A DNA stretch of 25,293 nucleotides, from positions 1-25,293 of IMG/VR virus record IMGVR_UViG_3300034375_005543; one strand, given 5' to 3'. The stretch's first letter is position 1. The number at the start of each line of letters is the position of its first letter. Of this stretch, positions 6,758 to 12,988 are shown one piece after another. Origin of the DNA: a virus. A program made the position numbers and the translations under genes. A model generated the notes under the pieces. It saw nothing but the letters and a program-made list of their open reading frames with translations. It was not told the origin of the DNA and did not search any database.

Positions 6758-7449
6758 TCTTCAAAGCCAGATATATCTGTTTCAACCTCTTCACCACATT
6801 TTTCACATTTATACTTTGCTCTTAAACGACTGGCAGGCATAGTTTGAAAGAATCTTGTAATTTTATCAAATTGCTCTTTAGAAAGACTTTCTAAAAATTC
6901 TAAAACATCTTTTTGTGTAAAATCGTTGTAAACCGTTTCTTGATCGTAAACATATTCTATACTAGTAGAAAAAATATCAAGAACATTTGTAGGATCAATA
7001 TCCATAAAGTCAGTCAAAGAATTTATAGTAGGATACTTCATCTTCACACCAATATTATCGTTTAATAAAAATGTATCAGTATGATCTTCATTTGTATTAT
7101 AAACAATATTATCTAACTTGACTTCTACATCGTTCATGTGGCCACAATTTTCCACATCATGTTTTAGTTTAAACTGTGCCGTTTCTCCTACACTTTTAGA
7201 TCTTATATGAAGAAACATATGTTCAAAATCAAAATAAGCTAAACTATAAGGATCAATATCCTCCGGCTCAATAACACAATTTTTTAACATTTGACAGATA
7301 GCGTCTATCATGTCTTTTCTCTCACCACTTTCAGCAGCTATGAGAAGCAACTTTTCCTCTTTTACAAGAAAAGGTCTAAATTTAACATCAACTCCATTTG
7401 ACGGTAGTTTAGTCGTAAAGTGTGGGGCTACTATTGATGGTAAAGCCAT
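6745..7449 (-). CDS. 26: gp26-like baseplate hub assembly protein
   Basis: The 234-residue protein matches the T4 gp26/baseplate protein family. It has an N-terminal VDVKFRPFLVKEEKLLLIAAESG segment (typical 'xFRPxxVKEEKxLLxA'), a middle acidic region, and a C-terminal CxxC (Cys215, Cys218) in KCEKCGEEVETD. In T4, gp26 and gp51 act in assembly of the central hub rather than as major structural parts. The ATG at 7449 follows GGAGAG. The gene ends at a T7 run followed by GGA TAA, from which a -1 slip would enter the gp51-like frame. It sits after a tail-tube-like gene and before the tape-measure candidate. Confidence 0.88.
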   Translation of the reverse strand: MALPSIVAPHFTTKLPSNGVDVKFRPFLVKEEKLLLIAAESGERKDMIDAICQMLKNCVIEPEDIDPYSLAYFDFEHMFLHIRSKSVGETAQFKLKHDVENCGHMNDVEVKLDNIVYNTNEDHTDTFLLNDNIGVKMKYPTINSLTDFMDIDPTNVLDIFSTSIEYVYDQETVYNDFTQKDVLEFLESLSKEQFDKITRFFQTMPASRLRAKYKCEKCGEEVETDISGFEDFFG

Positions 7450-7477
7450 TTTATTCTCTCCAAATCAGTCATTTTTA

Positions 7478-8050
7478 TTAAGTAGATAAATTAGCAGTAC
7501 TTGTTGATCCTGCTGCGTTTTGTTCATAATATCTATAAGTGAACGTTACATTAATTCTAGGTATAGCATCAGAAGCCCAAGATAAACTTACTGGAGCGAC
7601 TTGTATAGGATATGCTTCTATCAATTTTGTATTATATCCTTTGGCACCAGTTCTTCGTAGATTGTGAATATCTATCGTTCCAATATAATCATCATAATAA
7701 CCAGAACGAAATCTCGAACCATCTGATACGGTACGATTAATTCGATGTGTTCCTACAACCTTATCTAACCATCTATCAAAATACTCTTTAACACGATAAT
7801 CGTCTGATTCTATGAAAGTTATAGTAGTCTCTAGATAAAGTGCTGCATACGCTACTTTTCTTTGAGGTCCAATATAAACCTGTTCTGTTGTAGCAATACT
7901 TCTTCCAGGCAATTGTACAGAGTCTGCTCTATATGTTAAATCTGGATCACCAATTCCAGCTGGACCACTTATTATAATTTCGTAGTCGCTTTCTCTCGCT
8001 GGAGGAACATTATTAAAAATAGAAGTAAATCTATTTAAATCTATAGGCAT
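7478..8050 (-). CDS. Tail-tube-fold virion protein, probable tube initiator (gp54/gp19-like)
   Basis: The 190-residue protein has the pattern of T4 tail-tube-fold proteins. There is an N-terminal segment with ISGPAGIGDPDLTYRADSVQ and then LPGRSI. The middle holds YIGPQRK and ITFIESDDYRVKEYFDRW. The end holds YYDDYIGTIDI, YPIQVAPVSLSW and INVTFTYRYYEQ. That LPGR, KxYFDRW and final YRYY strand recur in tube (gp19) and tube-initiator (gp54) proteins. Because it lies in the baseplate-assembly block next to gp26, not beside a sheath gene, I favour an initiator or second tube-like protein. The start overlaps the previous stop as TAATG and follows AAGGATG. Confidence 0.65.
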   Translation of the reverse strand: MPIDLNRFTSIFNNVPPARESDYEIIISGPAGIGDPDLTYRADSVQLPGRSIATTEQVYIGPQRKVAYAALYLETTITFIESDDYRVKEYFDRWLDKVVGTHRINRTVSDGSRFRSGYYDDYIGTIDIHNLRRTGAKGYNTKLIEAYPIQVAPVSLSWASDAIPRINVTFTYRYYEQNAAGSTSTANLST

Positions 8051-8637
8051 TATATCATCCTTCTTGAGTCTGCCCAGACTTTAGTCTTCGACGCTTTCGC
8101 AAATCTTTCCAGTGGTAGGAATAGGGCAATATCCCATTCACTAGACGATATTTCAATAAATCTAGATCTAACATGATTTGATAGATATCTTTTGAAAGTT
8201 GGTTTAAATGGAGCAAAACGAGAAGCCGCTTTTAATATCTGATAACCAATCTTCAATTTAGTCTTTTCATCGTATCTTCTGTCCGTAGACAGTTCGTATA
8301 ATTTATCCATTAACTTTGCTCTAAGAGTTAGTGGTAAATAATGCATGTTGATACCATAGAAACCACCTGGAGCTCCTTCTACTGGAAAGATCAAAGGATA
8401 TCTATCATAATATGGTAACGTATCTTTTGTTTTAGGATCATAATTGAAAAGATACATCTTTCCTATTGTGGTCCTATTTTTATATTTCGCTCTCTCACCC
8501 CTAACAACAGCTTCCGGCGTAACACTAGTCGTTCTCGCCGCGTTGCGAAACCAATCTCTAGACGTTTGTGTCCTAGCTGGTAATTGTCCAGACCTCACTC
8601 CCTGAGCCAGAATTTCGTCAAAAGTTTTTGATGCCAT
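8050..8637 (-). CDS. Conserved T4-like virion protein of unknown role (195 aa)
   Basis: This 195-residue protein resembles a protein family conserved in T4-like cyanophages and their relatives. It has FDEILAQGVRSGQLPARTQ at the start, then GKMYLFNYDPKTKDTLPYYD and RYPLIFPVEGAPGGFYGINM. LRAKLMDKLYEL follows, and the end is SSEWDIALFLPLERFAKASK with a final WADSRRM. The family role is not known to me; its place at the head of the gp26 block suggests a baseplate or tail part. The Shine-Dalgarno is weak (AAAAACGAAC). A late promoter box on the - strand lies 42 bases upstream (8686-8679). Confidence 0.72.
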   Translation of the reverse strand: MASKTFDEILAQGVRSGQLPARTQTSRDWFRNAARTTSVTPEAVVRGERAKYKNRTTIGKMYLFNYDPKTKDTLPYYDRYPLIFPVEGAPGGFYGINMHYLPLTLRAKLMDKLYELSTDRRYDEKTKLKIGYQILKAASRFAPFKPTFKRYLSNHVRSRFIEISSSEWDIALFLPLERFAKASKTKVWADSRRMI

Positions 8638-8650
8638 GTTCGTTTTTCTG

Positions 8651-8679
8651 TTGACAAAAAATAAGATACGTTATATACT
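8651..8679 (+). promoter_or_regulatory. Sigma70-type promoter P3
   Basis: TTGACA at 8651-8656 and TATACT at 8674-8679 are separated by 17 bp. It drives the gene at 8710. It lies between divergent genes, and its -10 box ends on the base where the - strand late box (8679-8686) begins. The transcript should start near ATGATGAA, as for P1 and P4. Confidence 0.87.
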
Positions 8680-8686
8680 ATTTATA
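8679..8686 (-). promoter_or_regulatory. T4-type late promoter for the - strand block
   Basis: The + strand reads TATTTATA, so the - strand has an exact TATAAATA late box directed toward the 195-residue virion gene, whose ATG is 42 bases downstream. It abuts and shares one base with the -10 box of the divergent early-type promoter P3. Confidence 0.6.
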
Positions 8687-8709
8687 TGATGAAAACAGGA
8701 GATAAGAAC

Positions 8710-8928
8710 ATGATTGCTAAGTTTCGTTCCATTCCTTCGCTTGACCGTTGGGTTTCCATGAACTGTGCAGACCACGAGATCGTCATTCGGAAGCATCCTG
8801 AAGGTGGTTTTATCGCTAAGGTAAGTGGTGCTAAGTTCTCAAACTTCCCTCGGTCGTGGGATGAATTGATTCGTGAACTGGAAGCAAATTTCGCTTGGCG
8901 TGTAGATTTTGGTAAAAAAAGTTGTTGA
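8710..8928 (+). CDS. Small protein of unknown function (72 aa)
   Basis: I chose the ATG at 8710 because AGGAGA lies 8 bases upstream. The ATG ATG at 8686 lies at the predicted transcript start and has no ribosome-binding site. The product begins MIAKFRSIPSLDRWVSMNC and contains IVIRKHPEGGFIAKVSGAKF, which looks like a small beta-rich domain, then a helix (SWDELIRELEANF) and FGKKSC at the end. I do not recognise the family. It uses only CGN arginine codons. Its TGA (8926-8928) lies inside the TTGACA of P4. Confidence 0.68.
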   Translation: MIAKFRSIPSLDRWVSMNCADHEIVIRKHPEGGFIAKVSGAKFSNFPRSWDELIRELEANFAWRVDFGKKSC

Positions 8929-8953
8929 CAAAAATTAAAATTCCTGGTATTAT
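8925..8953 (+). promoter_or_regulatory. Sigma70-type promoter P4
   Basis: TTGACA at 8925-8930 and TATTAT at 8948-8953 are separated by 17 bp. From the -10 box on, it matches P1 with three differences over about 35 bases (8948-8980 against 119-150), including the ATGATGAA transcript start and GGAGTGAATG leader. The upstream gene's TGA is within the -35 box. Confidence 0.88.
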
Positions 8954-8983
8954 ATAAACATGATGAACGAAGGAGTGAATGAG

Positions 8984-9535
8984 ATGACTACTTTTGATTT
9001 TGGCAACGGCCCAGTTCCTGCCCATCAGCATTCTAATGGCGGCGGATGGGTTGCTGATACCGCCACTGTTTCTGAGACCGCCTATGTTGGACCTAATGCT
9101 GTGGTGTCTGGTAACGCTAGGGTGATTGATAACGCTGAGGTGTATGATAACGCTGTGGTGACTGATAACGCTGTGGTGACTGATCGCGTTGTGGTGTCTG
9201 GTGACGCTAGGGTGTCTGGTAATGCTAAGGTGTATGATAACGCTTTGGTGTCTGGTTACGCTTGTGTGAATGGTAACGCTTGGGTGACTGGTGACGCTTG
9301 GGTGTCTGGTAACGCTTGGGTGACTGGTGACGCTAGGGTGTATGATAACGTTAGGGTGTTTGATGACGCTAGGGTGTCTGGTGACGCTTGTGTGTCTGGT
9401 AACGCTTGGGTGTATGATAACGCTAGGGTGATTGATAACGCTAGGGTGATTGATAACGCTAGGGTGTATGATAACGCTAGGGTGTCTGGTGGCACTAAGG
9501 TGTCTGGTAACGCTAGGGTGACTGGTAATGAATGA
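8984..9535 (+). CDS. Hexapeptide-repeat protein A, predicted left-handed beta helix
   Basis: The true start is ATG 8984 (MTTFDFGNGPV): GAAGGAG lies 8 bases upstream and the paralogue at 9950 begins identically. The in-frame ATGs at 8960 and 8963 belong to the repeated leader. After a 22-residue N-terminal part with AHQHSNGGGW, the remaining 161 residues are 27 hexapeptides, the last one short, of type V-x-[GD]-[ND]-A-x (VSGNAR, VYDNAR, VTGDAW). This fits nine turns of a left-handed parallel beta helix. Acyltransferases with this fold carry extra loops and catalytic residues that are absent here, so a structural or binding role is likelier. The function is unknown. Located in an accessory cassette on the strand opposite to its neighbours. 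Confidence 0.82.
   Translation: MTTFDFGNGPVPAHQHSNGGGWVADTATVSETAYVGPNAVVSGNARVIDNAEVYDNAVVTDNAVVTDRVVVSGDARVSGNAKVYDNALVSGYACVNGNAWVTGDAWVSGNAWVTGDARVYDNVRVFDDARVSGDACVSGNAWVYDNARVIDNARVIDNARVYDNARVSGGTKVSGNARVTGNE
9050..9532 (+). repeat. 18-bp tandem repeats within hexapeptide-repeat gene A
   Basis: Each hexapeptide is encoded by an 18-bp unit of the type GTGTCTGGTAACGCTAGG, with variants GTGTATGATAACGCT and GTGACTGGTGACGCT. Most units end GCTNNG before the next GTG. The 27 units run without a break from residue 23 to the stop. Near-identical units make unequal recombination with one another or with the copy at 10016-10681 likely. Confidence 0.9.
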
Positions 9536-9548
9536 AGGAGTGAATGAA

Positions 9549-9947
9549 ATGACTGCTTACACCTACGACGAAAACATCTTCTCCGATTTCCACAAGGACG
9601 CCTATGGTTTCCGCCCACGTGGTCATGAGTTCTACACCGCCACTCCTGCCCGCAAGCAGGAGATTTGGGATTCCGTTGGTCGTGCTTTCGATATTCGGCA
9701 AGCAGAGGAGGCGGAGGAAGAGGCTCGCGCTCTTCGTAAGTTCGAGGCTGAGATTGCCTCAGTTATCGAAGCAGGTGCGGGTGACCGTACCACTGCTCTT
9801 CGGTGGATGACTGAAGAGGATACCTTCTATCATTCCCAAGACATTGAGCATTGGGTATATCATCAGGGTATTCTATTTACCGATGTGGGTCGGGCTCTTG
9901 TCGAAGAGTTGAAGTCCATCGTCACGATTTCCGATTGGAGGGAGTAA
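9549..9947 (+). CDS. Acidic protein of unknown function (132 aa)
   Basis: The ATG at 9549 follows a third copy of the leader (ATGAATGAAGGAGTGAATGA), whose GAAGGAG serves as the ribosome-binding site. An ATG at 9528 lies within that leader and overlaps the end of the previous gene. The product begins MTAYTYDENIFSDFHKDAYG, has YTATPARKQEIWDSVGRAF, then a glutamate-rich helix (AEEAEEEARALRKFEAEI) and a C-terminal half with WVYHQGILFTDVGRALVEEL. It is probably helical. No family is recognised. Lying between two paralogous repeat genes, it may be part of the same functional unit. Confidence 0.7.
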   Translation: MTAYTYDENIFSDFHKDAYGFRPRGHEFYTATPARKQEIWDSVGRAFDIRQAEEAEEEARALRKFEAEIASVIEAGAGDRTTALRWMTEEDTFYHSQDIEHWVYHQGILFTDVGRALVEELKSIVTISDWRE

Positions 9948-9949
9948 CT

Positions 9950-10708
9950 ATGACTACTTTTGATTTTGGCAACGGTCCGGTCTCCGCCCACCAGCATTCT
10001 AATGGTGGTGGATGGGTTGCTGATACCGCCACTGTTTCTGAGAGCGTTTTTGTTGGACGCGAAGCTATGGTGTTTGATAACGCTGTGGTGTCTGGTGACG
10101 CTGTGGTGACTGGTAACGCTAGGGTGTATGGTAACGCTAAGGTGTTTGGTGACGCTTTGGTGTTTGATAACGCTGTGGTGTTTGATAACGCTGTGGTGTC
10201 TGGTGACGCTGTGGTGTCTGGTAAAGCTGTGGTGACTGGTAACGCTAAGGTGTTTTATGACGCTCAGGTGTTTGATTACGCTGTGGTGACTGGTGACGCT
10301 GTGGTGACTTGTAACGCTTTGGTGTATGGTTACGCTAGGGTGTCTGGTAACGCTATGGTGTATGGTGCCGTCGTGGTGTCTGGTGACGCTGTGGTGTCTG
10401 ATAACGCTAGGGTGTCTGGTGACGCTGTGGTGACTTGTAACGCTAAGGTGTTTGATAACGCTTGGGTGTCTGGTAACGCTGTGGTGTCTGATAACGCTAG
10501 GGTGTCTGGTGACGCTGTGGTGACTGGTAACGCTAAGGTGTTTTATGACGCTTGGGTGTATGGTGACGCTATGGTGTCTGGTAACGTTAGGGTGTCTGGT
10601 AACGCTTGGGTGTTTGATGACGCTGTGGTGTCTGGTAACGCTAGGGTGTCTGGTAACGCTAGGGTGTCTGGTGACGCTGTGGTGACTGATGAATTGATTA
10701 TCAAGTAA
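9950..10708 (+). CDS. Hexapeptide-repeat protein B, paralogue of protein A
   Basis: The ATG at 9950 follows TTGGAGGGAG and starts two bases after the previous stop. The first 31 residues are nearly the same as in protein A (MTTFDFGNGPV, AHQHSNGGGWVADTATVSE), with mostly third-position DNA changes between the copies. Then come 37 hexapeptides of type V-x-[GD]-[ND]-A-x from residue 23, ending in the cap VTDELIIK. About 12 turns of left-handed beta helix are expected. A block of five hexapeptides starting VSDNARVSGDAV recurs 90 bases later, a recent internal duplication. Function is unknown. The 3' end overlaps the convergent hydrolase gene by 8 bases. Confidence 0.82.
   Translation: MTTFDFGNGPVSAHQHSNGGGWVADTATVSESVFVGREAMVFDNAVVSGDAVVTGNARVYGNAKVFGDALVFDNAVVFDNAVVSGDAVVSGKAVVTGNAKVFYDAQVFDYAVVTGDAVVTCNALVYGYARVSGNAMVYGAVVVSGDAVVSDNARVSGDAVVTCNAKVFDNAWVSGNAVVSDNARVSGDAVVTGNAKVFYDAWVYGDAMVSGNVRVSGNAWVFDDAVVSGNARVSGNARVSGDAVVTDELIIK
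10016..10681 (+). repeat. 18-bp tandem repeats within hexapeptide-repeat gene B
   Basis: There are 37 units of 18 bp, most of the form GTG-NCT-GGT-GACGCT-NNG. A higher-order repeat of 90 bp (five units) begins near 10394 and again near 10484. The unit sequence is shared with the array at 9050-9532. Confidence 0.9.
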
Positions 10709-11246
10709 TTAAATTTACCACTTCATCGGAATAAAGAATTTCATAATGGTTATAGGGTAGTTCTAGATAGTTTATATCGTTTCTACAAGTCATAGAACTG
10801 ATAGGAACGATACCGTCATTTCTTTCAAGGTACCATGGTAAAGATCCTCTTGTTGTGATGATCTGAGTCCATGGTACCTTTATTTTTATGTTTCTAGATT
10901 TTGTTATGAATCGACTATACTTTCCGATATCCTTCAATAGATGAGAGCCAGGAAAAATCATCTTCATAAAGTCTGCCACGGCGACACCGGCATATGGAGT
11001 AGCAAGTGTCAATCCTTTCGTGACATTATGTGTTTGTGTTAGATATATTCCATAGATACCACCAAGACTATGACCAACAATCTGTATAGGTTCTTCAGTT
11101 GGAATCTGACTTCGTATTGAGATTAGATTTCTTCTGAATCCTAATGAACTGTCATAGTCAACAGTAATGTGATTCGCATCTATCTTTGATAGGATATATG
11201 ACCAGGACTTTGATGTAGCATTAGCACCGTGTATAAAGACAATCAT
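10701..11246 (-). CDS. Alpha/beta hydrolase (lipase/esterase-like)
   Basis: The 181-residue protein has a short alpha/beta hydrolase fold. IVFIHGAN at the start gives the oxyanion region, GHSLGG at 58-63 carries the nucleophile Ser60, and NDGIVP (Asp144) and NHYE (His167) complete the triad. It lacks a signal peptide and a large lid domain, so it is a small cytoplasmic esterase- or lipase-like enzyme; the substrate is unknown. It is the last gene of a - strand unit after gp4 and the GIY-YIG-type protein and converges with repeat gene B, overlapping it by 8 bases with no visible terminator. Confidence 0.83.
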   Translation of the reverse strand: MIVFIHGANATSKSWSYILSKIDANHITVDYDSSLGFRRNLISIRSQIPTEEPIQIVGHSLGGIYGIYLTQTHNVTKGLTLATPYAGVAVADFMKMIFPGSHLLKDIGKYSRFITKSRNIKIKVPWTQIITTRGSLPWYLERNDGIVPISSMTCRNDINYLELPYNHYEILYSDEVVNLIT

Positions 11247-11254
11247 AGAGATTC

Positions 11255-11530
11255 CTAATATTTCATTTTCATATGAATTAATTCTAATTTAGCGTCTTCC
11301 GGAGAGATATCAAACCATTCTCCTTTTAGTCTTCTGTGAGATAATGTGTGATGTAATATACGTTCTGCTTCCATCATATCTTTTTTACTATCAAATTGTT
11401 CTGAATAAAAAACTTCAATTTTTTCTGAATTACCAGTTTGTATAGCTTTTAATCTTTTTTTTAAGTTATTGGTAAAACCAATTTTTACAGGACCGTTTTC
11501 TGGTCCGATGGCGTATACAAAAAAACTCAT
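11255..11530 (-). CDS. GIY-YIG-type nuclease domain protein (T5orf172/MUG113-like)
   Basis: The 91 residues cover one GIY-YIG-superfamily domain: FFVYAIG at 3-9, VKIGFT at 15-20, Arg26 in the LKKRLKAIQTG helix, then DMMEAERILHHTL with a likely catalytic Glu and GEWF at 70-73. The spacing fits the T5orf172/MUG113 branch, which is often free-standing in phages. No DNA-recognition domain is attached. It starts with an ATGA overlap at the end of gp4. It may be a homing-type or repair nuclease, or a fixed accessory gene; an intron or intein target is not visible nearby. Confidence 0.78.
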   Translation of the reverse strand: MSFFVYAIGPENGPVKIGFTNNLKKRLKAIQTGNSEKIEVFYSEQFDSKKDMMEAERILHHTLSHRRLKGEWFDISPEDAKLELIHMKMKY

Positions 11531-11967
11531 TGGTTTATATCCAAATCTTTTTCTGTTAACACATAAAACTCCCAGAGTCTATCTTTACAAAAACTAGACG
11601 CCGCTTTCCATTTTGCTTGATTTACAGCATAGGTAAAGACTTCGTTTATATATTTCTTTGTTTTTCTTTTTTGAACTTTTGGTTCTTTTTTTTGATACTC
11701 TGGTTTTATCTCTATCATAATCGTCTTAATACCACCATCTTTTTGTTTTACTTTAATAATAAAGTCTGGATAGTATCTATGAACTTTACCATCGACAGGG
11801 CTTCGATAAGGTACTATTATTTCTTCTGAAGACCACCAAATTACATTTTCATTTTTATCAAAATAAGACATACATCTTGCTTCCCAACTTGAACGGTATA
11901 CTATATTCGATGGGTTGCCTTTATACTTCTTTGGGTTTTTTGGTTGAAACTTTCCTGAATATGCCAT
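11527..11967 (-). CDS. 4: gp4-like head completion protein
   Basis: The 146-residue protein matches the T4 gp4 (gp50/65) head-completion family: YSGKFQPKNPKKYKG, NIVYRSSWEARCMSYFD, WWSSEEIIVPYRSPVDGK and RYYPDFIIKVK. Glu29, Asp68 and the pair Glu86-x-Lys88 give the PD-(D/E)xK nuclease pattern seen in this family. In T4, gp4 acts after packaging, before tail joining. The ATG at 11967 lies inside the late-promoter palindrome at 11965-12007, and a late box on the - strand (12005-11998) lies about 30 bases upstream. Confidence 0.9.
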   Translation of the reverse strand: MAYSGKFQPKNPKKYKGNPSNIVYRSSWEARCMSYFDKNENVIWWSSEEIIVPYRSPVDGKVHRYYPDFIIKVKQKDGGIKTIMIEIKPEYQKKEPKVQKRKTKKYINEVFTYAVNQAKWKAASSFCKDRLWEFYVLTEKDLDINQ

Positions 11968-12007
11968 ATAAATAATAAAAAGTGTTATAATAAGGATTAT
12001 TTATATG
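11965..12007. promoter_or_regulatory. Divergent late promoters within a perfect 12-bp inverted repeat
   Basis: CATATAAATAAT (11965-11976) and ATTATTTATATG (11996-12007) are exact inverted copies with a 19-bp centre. Each contains TATAAATA: at 11967-11974 on the + strand and at 12005-11998 on the - strand. Each box also carries, at its edge, the start codon of the opposite gene (gp4 and the 323-residue gene). So the two structural blocks start from back-to-back, overlapping late promoters. Confidence 0.78.
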
Positions 12008-12976
12008 GCAGATCTTAGATTACCATTAGACGTATCTGAGTACGACCAATTTATGATGTTTCGTATTTCTAAAAGTTACAAATACAAAAGAGAAGATTTT
12101 GATAAAAAGTTAGTTTATTGTACTGTCACCTTACCTTTACCGCAAAATCTAAGTACAAGTTGGCAAACGACCTGGAATGGTCAATCACTTGGACCAGTAG
12201 GAGCGGCGGCTGCTAGTAAGGCACCAGAATTAATAGGTGCGGTTCAACAAGCCGCGCAAGGAGACCGTGATGGTGCTATTAATAGACTTAAAAGTGTATT
12301 AGGAAATGAAGGACTAAGTTTAGATTCGGAAAGTCTAAAAGAAGTTGCTGGTAATCTTGCCTTATATTATGGTTCTGAATTAACAGCGAGTGCTGGAGGA
12401 TTGCTTGCATCATCAGCTGGACCGGTCGGCGCTATATTGGGTGCTGGTTTAGGACAAGCAGTACAAGGAATTACTATTGGTGCTGGTATAGCTAGAAATC
12501 CATATCTAGCCGCTGCATTTGAAGGTGTAAACTTTAAAACACACAACTTTTCTTGGAATATAGTTCCAAAGAATGAAAAAGAAAGTGATATATTAAGAAG
12601 TATTATTAGCGCGTTTAGGAATGCTATGTTACCAGGAGTAAATAAATTGAAACATTTTTATGATTATCCTAAACAATTTGGTATCACTTTATCTGATAAT
12701 AAGTATCTTTTTGATATTAAGACTTCTGTTTTGACAAGTTTTGATGTTAATTTTCATGGTAAAGGGGCACAATATCATTATCCAACAAACGCTCCTGTAG
12801 AAGTTACACTAAACGCTTCATTCTTAGAAACGGTTGTTCGTGTGTCTAACGACGAAAATTATGGTATAGCTAAGGCCCTCGGTGGTGGGTATATTAAATC
12901 TCCAGAAGAGCTCGAATTTTCAATACGACCCGCCGAACCTACTTTATCATTCTCTTCTGATACGGGCCCGAATTAA
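12005..12976 (+). CDS. Baseplate tail-tube cap/initiator candidate (gp48/gp54-like)
   Basis: The 323-residue protein begins MADLRLPLDVSEYDQFMMF and has a glycine- and alanine-rich middle (about 125-170, LLASSAGPVGAILGAGLG). The C-terminal half has KTHNFSWNIVPKNEKESDIL and HYPTNAPVEVTLNASFLET. The FxW-x-x-x-P pattern with a following IIxxFR helix resembles the tube-associated baseplate proteins gp48 and gp54 of T4, which cap the hub and start tube polymerisation. I cannot decide between the two; the tube-like protein at 7478 may be the partner. The Shine-Dalgarno is AAGGAT. It opens the + strand structural operon. Confidence 0.55.
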   Translation: MADLRLPLDVSEYDQFMMFRISKSYKYKREDFDKKLVYCTVTLPLPQNLSTSWQTTWNGQSLGPVGAAAASKAPELIGAVQQAAQGDRDGAINRLKSVLGNEGLSLDSESLKEVAGNLALYYGSELTASAGGLLASSAGPVGAILGAGLGQAVQGITIGAGIARNPYLAAAFEGVNFKTHNFSWNIVPKNEKESDILRSIISAFRNAMLPGVNKLKHFYDYPKQFGITLSDNKYLFDIKTSVLTSFDVNFHGKGAQYHYPTNAPVEVTLNASFLETVVRVSNDENYGIAKALGGGYIKSPEELEFSIRPAEPTLSFSSDTGPN

Positions 12977-12988
12977 TGGAACATTTAA

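Noticed and set aside
8960-8983. Start of repeat protein A at the upstream ATG (MMNEGVNEM...)
   Set aside because: This stretch is the repeated leader with the ribosome-binding site inside it. The paralogue starts at MTTFDFGNG, which fixes the start at 8984.
9256-9618. Open frame on the - strand across the 18-bp repeats
   Set aside because: A repeat of 18 bp free of stops on one strand is readily stop-free on the other. The product is a low-complexity repeat with no start signal.
9851-9949. Upstream start for repeat protein B adding 33 residues
   Set aside because: The extension lies in another frame over the preceding gene, has no ribosome-binding site, and the paralogue lacks it.
9050-10681. 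Repeat arrays as a CRISPR array
   Set aside because: The units are adjacent 18-bp coding repeats without spacers and keep one reading frame.
8640-10708. Attachment sites or an insertion sequence around the cassette
   Set aside because: No terminal inverted repeats, transposase, integrase or target duplication could be seen at the cassette edges.
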